This document shows positions 37,481-50,530 of a stretch of 64,000 nucleotides of DNA, piece after piece (positions within the stretch are counted from its first letter, which is position 1; each line of letters opens with the position of its first letter). The DNA comes from Casuarius casuarius (lineage: Eukaryota > Chordata > Aves > Casuariiformes > Casuariidae). Location: assembly GCA_003342895.1 (NCBI GenBank), contig PTFA01000017.1, positions 1,176,016 to 1,240,015 of the forward strand. Reading direction: 5' to 3'. A program made the translations under genes and the position numbers. The notes beneath the pieces were generated by a model. The model searched no databases, was not told where the DNA came from, and saw only the letters and a program-made list of their open reading frames with translations.

Positions 37481-39467
37481 AACTAAGTGAATTTCAGCTT
37501 CTTTTCTAAAGGCTGGGGGGACTCTGTAAAGCTATCAAGTGACCATCTATTCCTGAAGGCTGTAATTTTTGCACCTCTTACCCAGGTCCATGCACATTCT
37601 CATTTGTATTTAATCAGCAGATAAACTCTGTGGCGCTTTCCTGGTACTCTTCAACCTCTGTCAAATGTTATTTGTTTGCCCCATTTTGTCAGCTCTTGTA
37701 TTAACCAGGGCTACCTCCCTAACCAAAAACATCACCTAGCACTCAGCACATCCCTACCTGGTGCTGCGTGGTGAGCTCTGGGACATGAACCACATGTAAA
37801 GCCCCATCACTAGACTCTCAATAATGTTTTCGGCAAGCATCTGAATGGATGTCCATGTCACTTAATGGCGGATTCACCTTGGTGCTCCTTAATGTTGTGT
37901 GATCAGATGGGAATGACAAGAAAATACTCGCCCTCAAAGCAGACCAAATGCTCATAAGGGAGAGAAGACTGGCTGTGACAAAACATCCAGTGACAAAGCA
38001 GTGAAGTTAAGTGCAGCTCACTTTTGTTACAGGACTATTTTTTTTAACCACCTTTTTGGAGTCCTACTTAACATTTTCTGAGGGAAAGACCAATATTTAT
38101 TACTGCATGCATTATGAAATTCTCCTAATTTTCTGGTTTGAGCAATGAAGAGGTAGAGTTTGTAACATCTTATCATCTCAGAGGGACCTGGAATTCATCT
38201 GTAAAATAACTGTTCTTTTTCCTCATTATTAATAGACTTCAGTTATTCCTAATCTTTTTGAGCTTATCTGATTTTTTTCCAATTGAAAAAGTACTTTTTT
38301 GCATTTCATGGTGATCCTGGGTGGCTCTCGCTATGAATAATGAAAAATTAAGCAGTGGGAATAGGGCGTGAGGACACTGAGAGCTGGAAGATAAGCTGAG
38401 TCACCGGGAGTGCACGGCCTTTCCTGTGTCGCGCTTCGCACACTGCCTCCGTGCAGCACCAACACTCGCTCTGGTCCACGGGAGAGAATGCAGCACAGCA
38501 ACTGCCTATATGCAGATAAAAATCTCATCAAACACAAGGTCTCTCTTTTTTTGTATTGTGAAAGCACTTTTACCTTTAGACTCCCCTATATGTTTTAATT
38601 TTTTTTTTAAGAAATGGTCTTGTCATCTATACTAAAACGATACTATGACTGTTATAGATTGATGTCCAAGTCATGAAATGAGATGACTACTGGAAAGAGA
38701 ACCAAGAACGGCTTGTTCCAGCTTGAAAGTCTCTTTTCTAGGTGTAATTTTCTCTATTTCATTACTTATCATTTGAAGATCATAAAATATCTTTTCATGA
38801 CCCTTCTGTAATGTGGTCTGTTGCACTGAGTTTAAAAATTGAGCTTACAAATATAGAATAAGGGAAAAGAAAGAGACTCAATTTCAGCTCCAGTGAACAG
38901 GCCTTATTTCCTCCCACTTTTGCTACTTTTATACACCAGTCTAGCTCTGATGACACTGTAGATTTGTATCTGCAGCCATGGCGGAAGAATTGGCCCCAGC
39001 ACTGAAGGAGATGAATCCTTCAGAAACAATGGACAAACAGTTTGAAAAATCTCACCACAACTTCTTTCGCAATAGCTGGGGGGTGTTTGTATTCCCTTCC
39101 AGAACAAACTCCATAGAAATAGACCTTATACGTATTCAAGAAACATCAGCTAATATCAGGCAATATTTGCAGCTTTTCAGAAGTTCCAGAGTAAACTGAA
39201 AAAAAGCCTTGTGTTCTTGGTCCTGGAAAAATATCACGACAGGTTTAATCATAGCGTTTGACTACCCACCTCTTTATGGTTGGGGCTAGAACTAATTTAA
39301 AGGCTCCCCATAGCTTTATATCAAGTGGATATCTCAGAAAAAAAAACACACACACAAAAAAGCAGAACCCTATTCTTTTTCTAGACTATTGTTGTGTCCC
39401 CAGAAAGCAAACAAATGCAGACCCACGGCGCATCACAACAGCCAGGCCAGCAGCCCTGTCGCAGGAT
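37481..39467. other. Unique sequence, one weak exon-like signal
   Basis: No repeat identified. At 38978 an ATG in a strong context (GCAGCCATGGCGG) directly follows a CTGCAG acceptor-like word and opens 73 codons. No family is recognised. Confidence 0.4.
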
Positions 39468-39496
39468 GGTCCTCATCACCTCGGGTGATGAGGACC
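39468..39496. repeat. Perfect 13-bp hairpin with 3-nt loop
   Basis: GGTCCTCATCACC (39468-39480), loop TCG, then the exact reverse complement GGTGATGAGGACC (39484-39496). It joins directly onto a tandem repeat. Confidence 0.95.
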
Positions 39497-39542
39497 TGCC
39501 TGAATGATTCCCTGCCTGAATGATTCCCTGCCTGAATGATTC
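39495..39542 (+). repeat. 16-bp tandem repeat, three perfect copies
   Basis: The unit CCTGCCTGAATGATTC occurs three times head to tail. The first copy overlaps the last two bases of the hairpin arm. Confidence 0.95.
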
Positions 39543-42500
39543 AAGCTTGTTGAGGTACCTATTCTTGCTGTGTTTATTCTTCCTATTTCTCACTATGTTG
39601 ACACGTTCTGGGTCCCAGGTGGAAACAGACACCTGCGACATTAACAAAAAGTGAAAAACAAAAGCAGCCAAAGCCTTTGTGGGAGTACCAGGGCCTGGTT
39701 AAAGCTGCAAATATCTTTCTGCATACTGATCGGGAGGGACAGGACTTACAGACCCAGCGACCTGCCCAGGGAGTCTCTCCTGGTGGATGTGACGGGCCAG
39801 GAGGGCGTAACAACCCCAGCAGCAGTTATTGATACCTTGCTGGACTGTTCAATTGCTGCTGAAGCTTTTAAGCTGCACTGATACAAGTACAGTGATACAA
39901 GCGGTTAGGATATTCAAAGTGTTTTATTCCTGATCTGAGATGGGATGAGACAGCCTATGTAAAATGTACATGAAATAAGGTGCAATTCATTAATTACAAT
40001 ATTGGGTTACTAAGCAAATTGTAACTAATTGCCTATGCTAGGAAAAGAAATAGATCCATGACTTTTGAGTCATTTTACATATGAGGCCAGAAAATACTCT
40101 ACATTTACATTCATCCTGAAGTTTGTAAAAAATCTCTGAGCTGCAAGTCATCTTTTATTTTTTTCTTATTAGTTAGATTTGCAGAATTTATAGTAACAGT
40201 CTTTCTGACTTAGTTATACTATAGGTATACATTTTCAAAAATCTTATTTTTCATATTCTGGAATTTATAAAACCTTTAAGGATATTCACTTTTTAAGTAA
40301 ATCTATGACACTGTGGGGCAAGCATTAGAGAAATAAAAAATAAAAAATTGAATGTCTAAAAATGAAGATGAGAATGAAAAATTCATCACTGGAAATCAGA
40401 TTGCTGCTGTATGGGATTCACATGTATAACAACATAGTTGCAAATTGCTCATCTAAATAGGAGACAGAGTTTAGACTGAGACATGTAGGTATATCCCTAG
40501 ACATATACATTTTATGTCAGTGATATTTTGCTCTGAACTGTTTATCTTCGTCTAATATTTGAGCATCACCAATTTGCATAAACATCAACACTTGACATTA
40601 AAAAAAAACAGTATTGTGGATCTTTTTTATCATTAGTAAATGAGACTGCCATTAGTTTTTTTCATTACATGGAGTAGAGATTTCATGTGTATATTTTAAT
40701 ATCTTTTCTTGGTTTATATATATGCAACTCTTGAAATATTAAGATCCAGCCAGGATCAGGGTCTGTTCCTGAAGCTGAACCTGTTAAACAGGAAACAAAG
40801 ACAGAAAGACAAATCAATGATCTTACTTGTTATACTGGCACGTTTCTAGCCTGCTGCAACTGCCTCTCCCAGTCTCCTGTTTCCATGGCTATCTGATGCT
40901 GGAAGTGCTGCTGTGGTACTTTACATCTCCTAAGAGTGTCTTCGGAAAGATAGGAATGAAGTCACAATCTTTTTATATCAAAAATAGGTCAAAAGTGGGA
41001 TCAGAACTTACTGAGAGTGGGTTACCTTAATTTGTAAATACACGTTCCTGGCCTCGACCCCAGGTGGAGGTAAACAGCAGGAACAGCTGTTCTGGTTCAC
41101 ATCCAATGAAAAAATGTGGATACAGCTTGTTTTTCCAGTGATCAGCCCGGAACTTAAATCCTTACTTTACCATTTGGATTTGACTTCATTTTTAACCAAA
41201 ATCTAAACCAGACCAATATGCAGCTTGCTTCTCCTTTTCAGCTGCAGGGTGACAGGCCTGGGAATGTAAAAAGAGATAATGGGCGTAGAAGGAAGCCCCC
41301 CCCGCCCCGAATCCCAACAGAAAATAAAATAACTCCAGCCTTTTGGACTGAAAGGGAAACAAATTTCATTTCCGTGTGGCAGTAAGCAGAGAGTATCAGG
41401 TTAACAATCCCACTGGGAACAATATACCTACGTTTCTAATTCCTCGACTTAGTGACTTTATCCCAGGAGTCAAGGTCACCTGGTGGCTAACAGGGAATGC
41501 TCTGATCTTGCTTGCTGCCTTTGGTCTGCAAAAATGGGTTAATCAGTGAAGGTAAACTCATAAGCTCCAAAGGAAGCCTATTAAAATAACTTACAATTTA
41601 AATTAGGCTTTACTACCCATTCTAAATGTGGATACACATTGTAAAAAATTCCAAATTACAAACAGTAGAGCAGTGCAACCTTTAATTAAGGGTTCGACTT
41701 GTCCTTGTAGCATGACTGCAGCTAATGTCATTTTTCTATTACAGGTGCAGCAAAAGGGGTTGTTCCTAGCTATACTTCAAAAGCAAGTAAATGCTGCTGT
41801 ATGAGTGACTCCATTGCTTTTGACATAGCCTAGACAGGGAAGTACAATCTCCAGAGAAATCTCCAGATTTGTCCCAAAGTCCCTGTGCTAGCCTGATTTT
41901 GGCAAAATCCTCAGGGACTGTACAGAAGGTTAGTATGAAAGTGATCTGCTCCCTTGCTGTACAGCTTTGCCAGTGAGTCTCAGCCTTTTAAGACCAGTTC
42001 TTCTCGTCCTGGCACCTCCACAGGTAGACACCACGGTTATTCTAGACTTCTGTTGTTTCAGTCACATGAATGGGAAATGTCCACTTTCTGTTCTAATTTC
42101 AAAGCAAAAATACAGCCTGGCTTTTGGGCCAACCAAAACTCAATCTTTGCTGGATTTGAATCCATGGCAGGATCCAGCTCATCATACCTTCATTTAGTAC
42201 AGTTTTTAAGTCCAGCCTTCTATTAACTCTAAAATGGCATTAGCTAAGGATTGGACTGTGACACAGACCTCTTCCTTCTCTAAATACATTTCCTGTTTAT
42301 TTTAAGCTTCAGAAAATAAATAATCTTAAAGCAACGGTAAGCTGTTTCTCCTGTTGAGTCTGACTGTGCCCAGAGCTGATAGGTTGAATGCTCCAGCCAT
42401 ACCATGCCCCCTGGCCTGCATCCCCACATGCAAAGGGAGACAGTCGCGTTGCTGAGGCTCTCCCCCACACACACCTTCCTCAGCTATGACACAGGTTATA

Positions 42501-44169
42501 TTTGGGGCAGAGCAGAAAAAGCACTTTATACATCCTGGCTGAATTGAGATGCCTCAAGCAGATAGACAGCGACGCTTAACGTGAACTGAGCAGAGAAAGC
42601 AGCTCTCTGTAATTCNGCTTGACTGATGAATAGTTAGCTATTGAAGGGGAACAAATGACGAAATGTAAGTGGAAGAAAAAAAAAAAGTTCAACAGTACAG
42701 TTTGCTATTGGGCTTCCAAAGTTTGGCACCTGCCCCAGGAGTGTGTACCAGCCTTATGTTCACAGATATTTCAGCATTATTTATAAATGGTCAGAGGATA
42801 AATGTAAGGTGAAAGGGAAGTGTTTGTTCTTCTAAATGGAAATATCTACACCACGAGTGTTTACATCTGAGCTAGATGACCAAACTCCTTTATGGTCCAT
42901 AGAGAGCAGTAGGAACGTTCAGGGTCTGATTGCTCTCATCTGAAGGTAGGGGTAGGAAATACACTGGATGAATCCTGCAGCAAAAGTGCCCATTTCTTTC
43001 CACTGACTGTAAGGAGAGACCTATACAGTGAGGTGAGATGTAGTGGCCTACGTAGTAGACATAGTAGGTGAGATAAATTCTCCACCAATAGAAATGTCTA
43101 CTTTTTTTCCCTTAAAATGAATATGAGTCCTCTATCCCACCTCTCTCTCTCTCTCAACAAACAAAACAGCTTGTCAAAGGGAATGTTAAGCTAGCAGGTA
43201 AAAAGGCCTGTGGAAATGCCTTTAGTACAAGGATTAATTTGGCTAAAAGATAGTGGAATAAAATTAGTCCTTGTGGCACACAACTAAACACATTATTTTT
43301 CATACATGTCTGAACTATGCTACTGATTTTCCTGATGACTATCACAGATTTTGGCTGACTTTTGCATTTCATAGTCACGACTCCTTCACTTTTTTATGTT
43401 CTGCCATTGCTCAAATATTAATGTAACCCTAGTGGTAAGTGTTCAGTAGCCCAGATAGGATGCCAAAGGTTAGTAATGACTTTTGAACAAACACTGCTGA
43501 AGTGGCAGAGAATACTTGAAAAGGCACAATTTTTCCCAGCAGTTCAATATTATATTTTAACTTTGTACACAGTTAGCCTGTGGGTGTCTTTTTCATTTGT
43601 CAACAGCAAGCAACAGAGCACTGCCATTTTGCACTCTGTTTTGAAAAGTGTTACTTCAACCTAATTGACTCTTTTTCCCACATGGAAATTATTTACCTAG
43701 AAAAACTACAGCATAGGGCCAAGTCCCTTTCAATAAAAAAGCAATTACTCAGGATTTTGTAAAGATGTTACTTTATGGCAGTAGCTACCTTTACTGTTTA
43801 GGCTAAAGTGATGCTGTACTGAACAAACTCTTCCTGGGCTGTTACTTTCTCTTGGTTGTTAATTTGTGGGGCAAGATAAGAGGGTTGTTCACCAAAGGAG
43901 AGGGAAAGGGAAGGTTATCAGAACATTAGCCCATTTAGTTGTATTTGGATAATGTTCCAATCAGATGTGCTGGGGGATCAAAACTGAGCAACTACTGAAT
44001 TTCTTTTGAATAAATAGAGTTTATTTTGTACATTACCCTGACATTTAAAAGCCAAGCTGGAAGGCTGAAGCTGTGTTACCCTTGCTATAATTCATTCTGC
44101 TTTTGGGAATGCATGAAGGGCAGATCAGGTACTAGATGGCTGCAAAAAAGGATAGGACTTAGCTTTAAA
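39543..44169. other. Unique sequence, no gene recognised
   Basis: AT-rich sequence. A single N is at 42616, a C tract (CCCCCCCCGCCCCG-like) lies near 41298 and a short CT run near 43141. A weak palindromic fossil may lie at about 41150-41220. No coding signal stands out. Confidence 0.45.
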
Positions 44170-45215
44170 AAACTAGAGGACTGAAAAGTTCAGAGACAAA
44201 CAAGTTTAATGTCAATTCCCAGAAATACGCTGATACAAATCATCAATCAAATTGTGTGTAAACAACTAGAAAATAACAAGGAGAGAAGTAAGAGCCAAAC
44301 ATGGGTTTATGAGGAACAGATTTCAGACCAACTTCTCTTCTATGGTAGCATGGCAGGCCTTGTGGTTAGTGGAAAAAATATATACAATTTACATCTTGGC
44401 TTTAGCTGGCATTTTGACTCTGTCTCAAATGACAGTTTTGCAACCAAGCTTGGGCAACTTGAAGACAACAGAACCACAATAAGCTAAAAAAATTGGCTGG
44501 AAAACAATACTGTGAAAATAGTTATTAGCAATTCATGTCAAACCAGAGGGTATTTGAAGTGGGACTTGACAACGGCCTGTGTGGAGTCTGGTGCTGCACA
44601 GAATTAATGCGCAGGAAGACGGAATAAAAAAAAACATGCTTACAGCCTTGGGAGACAATAGGAAGCTCGGAGGAGCTGCAGGACAGAAATATGCAACTGT
44701 GATGTGTGGGATGGTGGTGTGGCATTGCAAACAGGAGTGCCAGGTATGAGACACATAAATAAACCTTCCCCTTCTGTCAGCGCCAGTGAGGCTGCAGCAG
44801 GGGTAATGTACTCAGTAAGCTCCATGCTTCAAGAAAAATCAAGAAAAACACAGCCCATGACTGAAAGAGTGAAAACATTCACTTAGGAAAAAAAGAGGAG
44901 AGACATATTAGCCAATTAAATTGTGTAAAAAGTGGCTGATAATAGGAGGGGTTTAAATAGCTCTCCACAGCCACCCATGGAGGGCATGAGGGAGCAGTGA
45001 GCTAAAATTGCAACAAAGATTTAGATTAAATGGGAAAGATTTCTAGGAGAGTTGATCACTAAAATAGGGAACTTAAGAAGACAGTGGAATCTACACCGTG
45101 GGAGGCTTTAAAAAGCAGGTTACACAAATATTTGTCAGGAATAAGTTAAGTACAGCTGATGTTGCCTTAAAGCAGAGGACTTCCCAGATCTCTTCCAGCT
45201 GCTTTCTATTTTTTC
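44170..45215 (+). mobile_element. Old CR1/L3-like LINE, RT domain to 3' region
   Basis: A decayed plus-strand copy. The first frame reads MSIPRNTLIQIINQIVCKQL, then ENNKERSKSQTWV; this is the RT segment that in CR1 reads as a SIPGK...LENN...SQHGF series. The equivalent of the AFD(T/S)VSHN motif survives as HFDSVSND, and WLENNTVKIVI follows. The 3' region is recognisable from GTGGAATCTACACCGTGGGA, GGCTTTAAAAAGCAGGTTAC and AATATTTGTCAGGAATAAGTT (45123-45148 region). The middle (44540-45000) is poorly matched and may contain deletions. It accounts for a 92-codon plus-strand frame. Confidence 0.7.
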
Positions 45216-45462
45216 ATTACTTTTCTATTATTTCTATATGTCTCTATAGCAAAATCTTATACTCCTCTGAGAGAGAAAATGAGCTGCAATACTCCAAATG
45301 AACAATCTTGAAAAGATGCCTTATAACAGAGAATACAATGTTAGCTCTCAATAAACCTAGTCCTCTAACAGAGTTTTGGGCAAAACACCCAAGTGACTCG
45401 TGGACTGTGACAGGACTGAATGATGTAGTGAATGAACTTACAATGTCAGTTTCTAAACATCA

Positions 45463-45552
45463 CAGGCCCAATTCTATCCTCACATGTGTACAGTCTACAA
45501 CGGCTCATTGAAATGATGAAAATGTACAACTGAGGATGTAAAATCTGTCCTA
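45463..45552. repeat. Short palindromic interspersed repeat, old
   Basis: GGCCCAATTCTATCCTCACA, TCATTGAAATGATG and ACAACTGAGGATGTAAAATCT form a decayed inverted structure matching the GGCCCAATTCTGCCCTCA ... CATTGAAGTCAATG ... family. Confidence 0.45.
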
Positions 45553-46004
45553 TTTGTTGCTATTATTTAGTGAGTATCTACTGCTAAATGAAAGGAGACC
45601 AGAGAGGAGACCTGAGCATGTGACCTCGGATCATCCCATAGCTCCCAGCTGTTTCTGAAGCACTCCAACTAGCTTTCTCTGAGATGAAACCCAGGCACAG
45701 TTTGGGCACAAGGTACCCTCAGAACCTCACCCAAGAAACACCATGGGTGTGACTGCATCAAGCTTGGCTCTTGGTGTCTTCCAAGAGACTTCACTGAAGG
45801 CTTTGTGCTCTCAAGAACCTCATCACATCTCCCCTGAAGAAATACCCTCCATCGCTCGCTGTTGTGCAGCATGGACACCCCTGTGGTGGACCACAACACA
45901 GCTTTCACAGTGTGTCAGAGACCCTGAGCGGGAAAAAGGTACAGAAATGGTACAGAAAGGCCACAGGAGCACCACAGATAGCTCTGAAGAGCCTCAGGCC
46001 AAGG
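45553..46004. other. Unique non-coding sequence
   Basis: Frames of 79 and 91 codons overlap on opposite strands; neither is recognised. Confidence 0.45.
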
Positions 46005-46130
46005 GCTGTATAACATAGACACAGTCAGTCTGTACTGCCTTAGGGAGCTCGCCCAAAGCCATGTGGAGACTGACTAATCCATGCCGTGTCAATACCTGAC
46101 TCTCTTTTGTTTAGCATTATAACCACAATC
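46005..46130 (-). mobile_element. MIR-like SINE fragment, old
   Basis: On the minus strand the order is GTGGTTATAATGC, GAGAGTCAGGTATTGAC, CACATGGCTTTGGGCGAGCTCC. This matches the MIR-type core 'GTGGTTAA...GAGTCAGG...TGTGACTTTGGGCAAGTCAC'. Confidence 0.4.
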
Positions 46131-47407
46131 TGCCTCTCTTCAAGTTGCCCTGTACAAAAGTATGATTAACTTTGCTGGTCCATTTACATTTTCAGAATGG
46201 CAATGCCTGAATACCAGCAGTTATACAGCCAAAATAGAATGCTTAAAATGCTTTCACCACTTCCAGTACAAGATCTGAAGACATTTAGTTTTTGACTTCA
46301 TACCTACAATGTAGACTTAACAGTTAAGATCCAACATGTGATAAATACATTTTTAAAAACTAGTTTTCTACCCCCTAAACTTTTTGCATTATTTGTTCTA
46401 TACGTTAATAAGAATTAGCAATGGGTAAATAAATGAAAGCCGAACATTGTCACAATCCTCATCGGAAATTTGCAAACATTTGGAAGACATTGCAAGGTAT
46501 GGTGGAACGAATTGTCTCTTAAGCAATCGTTTCTAAACTGAAGCATCAGTGAAGGTTCCTTTATCATTATCGGCAGCCGTTCCAGTAAACAGTACCTATC
46601 TTATGGAACTGTTCTCTAGTTGTAACCGACAAGCAACTATTTTTTCTGAAAAAATTCTGATTCTTTTTTAATGAGCAAGAGATATGTGGCTAATGGTTGC
46701 CTTATTTTTTTATACTGTTAATGCATCACTAGCAACACATTAATGTTACTGCCAACTATTCTAAGTTTGCACAGAAAAATAAGAATTCTGGTGTTTTGTG
46801 AAAATGATGAGGTGTCAGAAAGTTTTTCCTCATGTATATGAAAAGTAGAGTTTTCATGAACAGTAGTGAGAAAAGAAGTGAGATTTCAAATAGAGCAGAG
46901 TAGAAAATTGAACCTAGGTTCCTGAACATACTTGCTAGAAGCTACTAGTTACTGGATATTATCAGGACACTAGCTCTCTTCAATGAAATTCCACCCTTGG
47001 GCAATAAAAACTTTGGTAGATCTGATAAATATTTGTAGAAGGTTTTCATTTCAACAAATCAGAGTATTTTGAAGACAATAAACTACAGAACATTCCTCAC
47101 CAGTTCTAAGTCTGGGACACCTACAGATAACAGTTGTTAATTTATAGTACATTCTATTCTGAAAATTGTCTGGAGAATAGAAGCTAAATGTCCCTGGTTT
47201 GTGTCTGGGTAAGCTTCATGACAATTATAATTCATTCTTTTGATACATTACATTCTCTGTGGTCCTCAATTACATTTTTCATTCCTAATTACAACTTATT
47301 TATAAGTCCATATACTGTATGTCCTTTTCTCGCCCATAAATGCCATTATTCTAAACTCATTTTAAGTCCACACTCCTGTTACTCACCAGATGGCAATTGT
47401 TCAAAGT
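46131..47407. other. Unique AT-rich sequence
   Basis: No gene or repeat recognised. Confidence 0.5.
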
Positions 47408-47466
47408 ATTATGGGCTAAATTAATTCCTGATATAACTCTATCAACCTCAGTGCAGTTACTCAAGA
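47408..47466. repeat. Short palindromic interspersed repeat, old
   Basis: GGGCTAAATTAATTCCTGAT, ATAACTCTATCAACCTCAGT and GCAGTTACTC match the GGGCCAAATTCATCCCTGGTGTAACTCCATTGACTTCAGTGGAGTTAC pattern (given here in pieces of the observed sequence only). Only one half is clear. Confidence 0.4.
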
Positions 47467-50029
47467 AATGAAGGGGAGCCTCTTTTGGTTTTATCAGCTG
47501 CTTGCGTGACTACAGAAAATAATGAACAAAAATGCAACTAGATTGTTCTTCGTGCTTACATAATGCACTCTTCCCCTGCAGCTTTCTATTGCATTAATTC
47601 CCATGGGCTGATCCACTGGTGTTAATAATCCCGATTGTGAACTTGGAATCCTCCAGCTGCTCATCCCTTGAGCTGTTGATGACAGGAGCAGATGTGCCTG
47701 TTTCTCCTGATGAGTTTCTTTCCTCTCATTCCATGAGGAACAGGCAGCACATTTTAATTGCTTTATACCCTTAAGAATTTGTGCCCTTAGCGTGTGTGAA
47801 GGTCAACCAAGAAGACAGCTAGCAAAAATATTAAAGCACTGTAGCTGCATGGGGGTAGTTGCATGGAGATAATGCTGCTACCGTTGCTTAGTGATCTTCG
47901 AGAATGAGGCTGGGCAAAATCACATGCCAGCCAAATTCCACCAGGCTTGGCCATGCGGACCAGTGCACACAGCCTTGGGCTCAGTCCAAAGCCCTACTTC
48001 AGACCCCATCAAACACCAGCTCTTGGTGATAACATTGACAAAGAGATACTGCTGATGCTTGAGATTTGGCAGTGCTGCAAGGTCTTTAGCCTTCATTTCC
48101 TTTTCCTCAGAGAAGGAAGGCTCCAGTGACTCTTCCTCTGGGCAGGGAACTGGTCCCATGGGAAGGGCTGCAGCATGCTTTCCTGTGTCTCTCCAGTTCC
48201 CAGTGTATTGGCCCCTACTCAAATGGCTTATATCTAAGTGCCCAATCAGCAATATTCCTTTATATTCCTTCACTCAAAATTGACCTACTTGGGGGGGGAG
48301 GGACTGAGAAAGCACGGAAGGGGAACCATGCAGTACATTTGTTTGACAAAGAAGTGGAGCTGACATTGCTCTTGTTCATCTTTCCTATGAAGAGGCAAAG
48401 TCAAAAGAAAAGAATCCCTTTGATACTGAAATAAGGAAAAGAAATTCCTATAAATCTTGAGGGACTGAACTGCAGCATCCTATTTTGCAAAGTATACAAA
48501 CAGGACTCCTCCTCTCCCCTATATTCTATATATTTCTATATTCCAGGTTCTAAATTTGGGCAGAAAAGAGAATGGACCATGCTTGCAAAGCACAATGGTT
48601 CATTCTTGACCCTATGAGCGTGAGCACTGCTTGTGTAGCAGGTTGCCGGGTGAGTTCCTTGTTATTCATTGTTATTGCCTTGGATGATATTTATGACCTG
48701 GTCTTTTCCTTTTGTGGGCACAATGCTGCTTTACCCTCTAACTGACCTTAGTCTCTAGGTAAAGCACTAGAAATGTAAACAGAGGTGGCCAAAATGGGTT
48801 TAGTATTTTCTGGAAGAATATTTTTTTAATTCAAAAAGGCAAATTCATCAACATTGAAGTGCTTTCTAGAACTACTTTAAATTCTAAAAAAATTTCCACA
48901 AAAAGAATCACCAGTTTCAAAACAGTATTTTCTGTTACATCTAGTCATTCTACTTCATTCTTGCTTTTTTATGTAAGTTTTTATCTTTTCAGCACTATTA
49001 ACAAAGCATTGTAACATTGTTCCAGTGCAATGTTCTTTGTTTTAATATTTTCTTTTTCTTCAGAATTACTGTTCTAAATATTAAATTTTTGTCTCCACTT
49101 CAAATTAAAATAAATTTTAAAGTCAGATTTTCCTGATAGACAGCATTAAATTTTCTGATCAGTTCAACACCTAATACTAGCGCATTAGCTAAGAGCACAA
49201 AACTATACCTTGCAAAAACAGAAGTTACGTTTAAAAATCAGAGCTAGTAAAAATGATTTAATTGTTATTTGGTGTAAATGCACATATGCAATGACTATAT
49301 AGATGCTTGAGGCTATGGAATAGGTGCTTGCAGTAACGAATAAGTAAGTGACAATTTGAAATTCTCTCCTGTTTTTTGAGTAAGGTAGGAATCAATTGCA
49401 AATCTACACATGTAGGCATATACCTGCATTATCACAAAAGTGTATGAGCATACAGGAGACGTTTCATGCATTTTTATCCATGTCTTTGGTTGACAGATGG
49501 ATAAAAGTGAAACCAACAAGGAATTAAATTGATATTTTATTTTATTAAGTCTTTGATATTGAATCAACTAAAATCATCACCTCTTCAATATTAATATGGT
49601 GTCTGAGCTCACAGTCTGCTGCCAGGAGTCTGCTTAGAAGGAGTTCTGAAATAGGATGTTCTTTTATTCCTTGTTCAAGAGTGTAAACACTTTCAGCAAA
49701 ATAGATGAGGATAAAGGCATAGACTTTATTTTTGTTCACTTCTTTCCAAAGAAACTGACCCATCCCAGAAATTAAAATGCATTTGACTGCTTTTGACAAG
49801 ACGAGATAATGTATCATGTTCCTCAGTAAAAAGAGGACCCAAAACCATCCCATATACACTTAGAATGAAGCTTCAGTCTTACGGGAACATCTGGCAATGT
49901 GACAGGCAAGAACTCAGTTACTGTGAGGGTAATTTGTAACACACGAGAGAGGCACACAAGCTGCAAGTGTCTTTTCAGCTTCTTTAATATTATTTTCTTT
50001 ATCTCCATGCTGACTGCTCATAAATCAGC
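47467..50029. other. Unique sequence, no gene recognised
   Basis: Frames up to 117 codons (minus, 48273-47920) occur without recognisable domains. A run of eight G is at 48291-48298. Confidence 0.45.
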
Positions 50030-50530
50030 TCCTTCAGCCTGGACCTCCTCTTCTCAGACTGAATCTGCATTTCAGCCCGCCTCTGACACCTTTTAGCTTA
50101 GTGGCGTTAAAACTAAACTGTTTTTCCACACAGCACTCTCTTGTAGACAGCCTTTCTGTTGTGAAGACAGCGTCACCACTCCTCCTGTTGCCTGACTAAA
50201 CACCTCTCTCATTCTGCCCTAATAGCCAGCCATTTCCTAATCTTCCTCTCTTTTTGTTTTCCAGTGAAATTCCAGCTGTTTTCCTCCATCTCAGAACAAA
50301 AACTTACCACCCTTTCTCAATCATCTCCCATTTTGATCATTGCAATTTCTTCCTCTGTAGTTTCCTTAACACTCATCTCACCATCCCATAGATATTGATT
50401 CCTCCAAAACTGATTTGACTGTTGCCATCTCAGAGGTCCTTATCCTCAGCTTTGAAAAACCTCTTCATATCAAATTTTAACTGCTTATCCTTGTGTCTGT
50501 GGCTCTTTACCTAGTTGTATAGCTGAAGAC
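50030..50530 (+). mobile_element. L2-like LINE fragment, old (tentative)
   Basis: Pyrimidine-rich blocks in a recognisable order: TCATCTCCCATTTTGATCAT then TGCAATTTCTTCCTCTGTAG, then ATATCAAATTTTAACTGCTT and ATCCTTGTGTC. They resemble the L2-type coding segment 'CACTGGATTACTGCAACCTCCT...CGCATCAAATTCAAACTCCTTGTCCT'. No frame survives. Confidence 0.4.
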
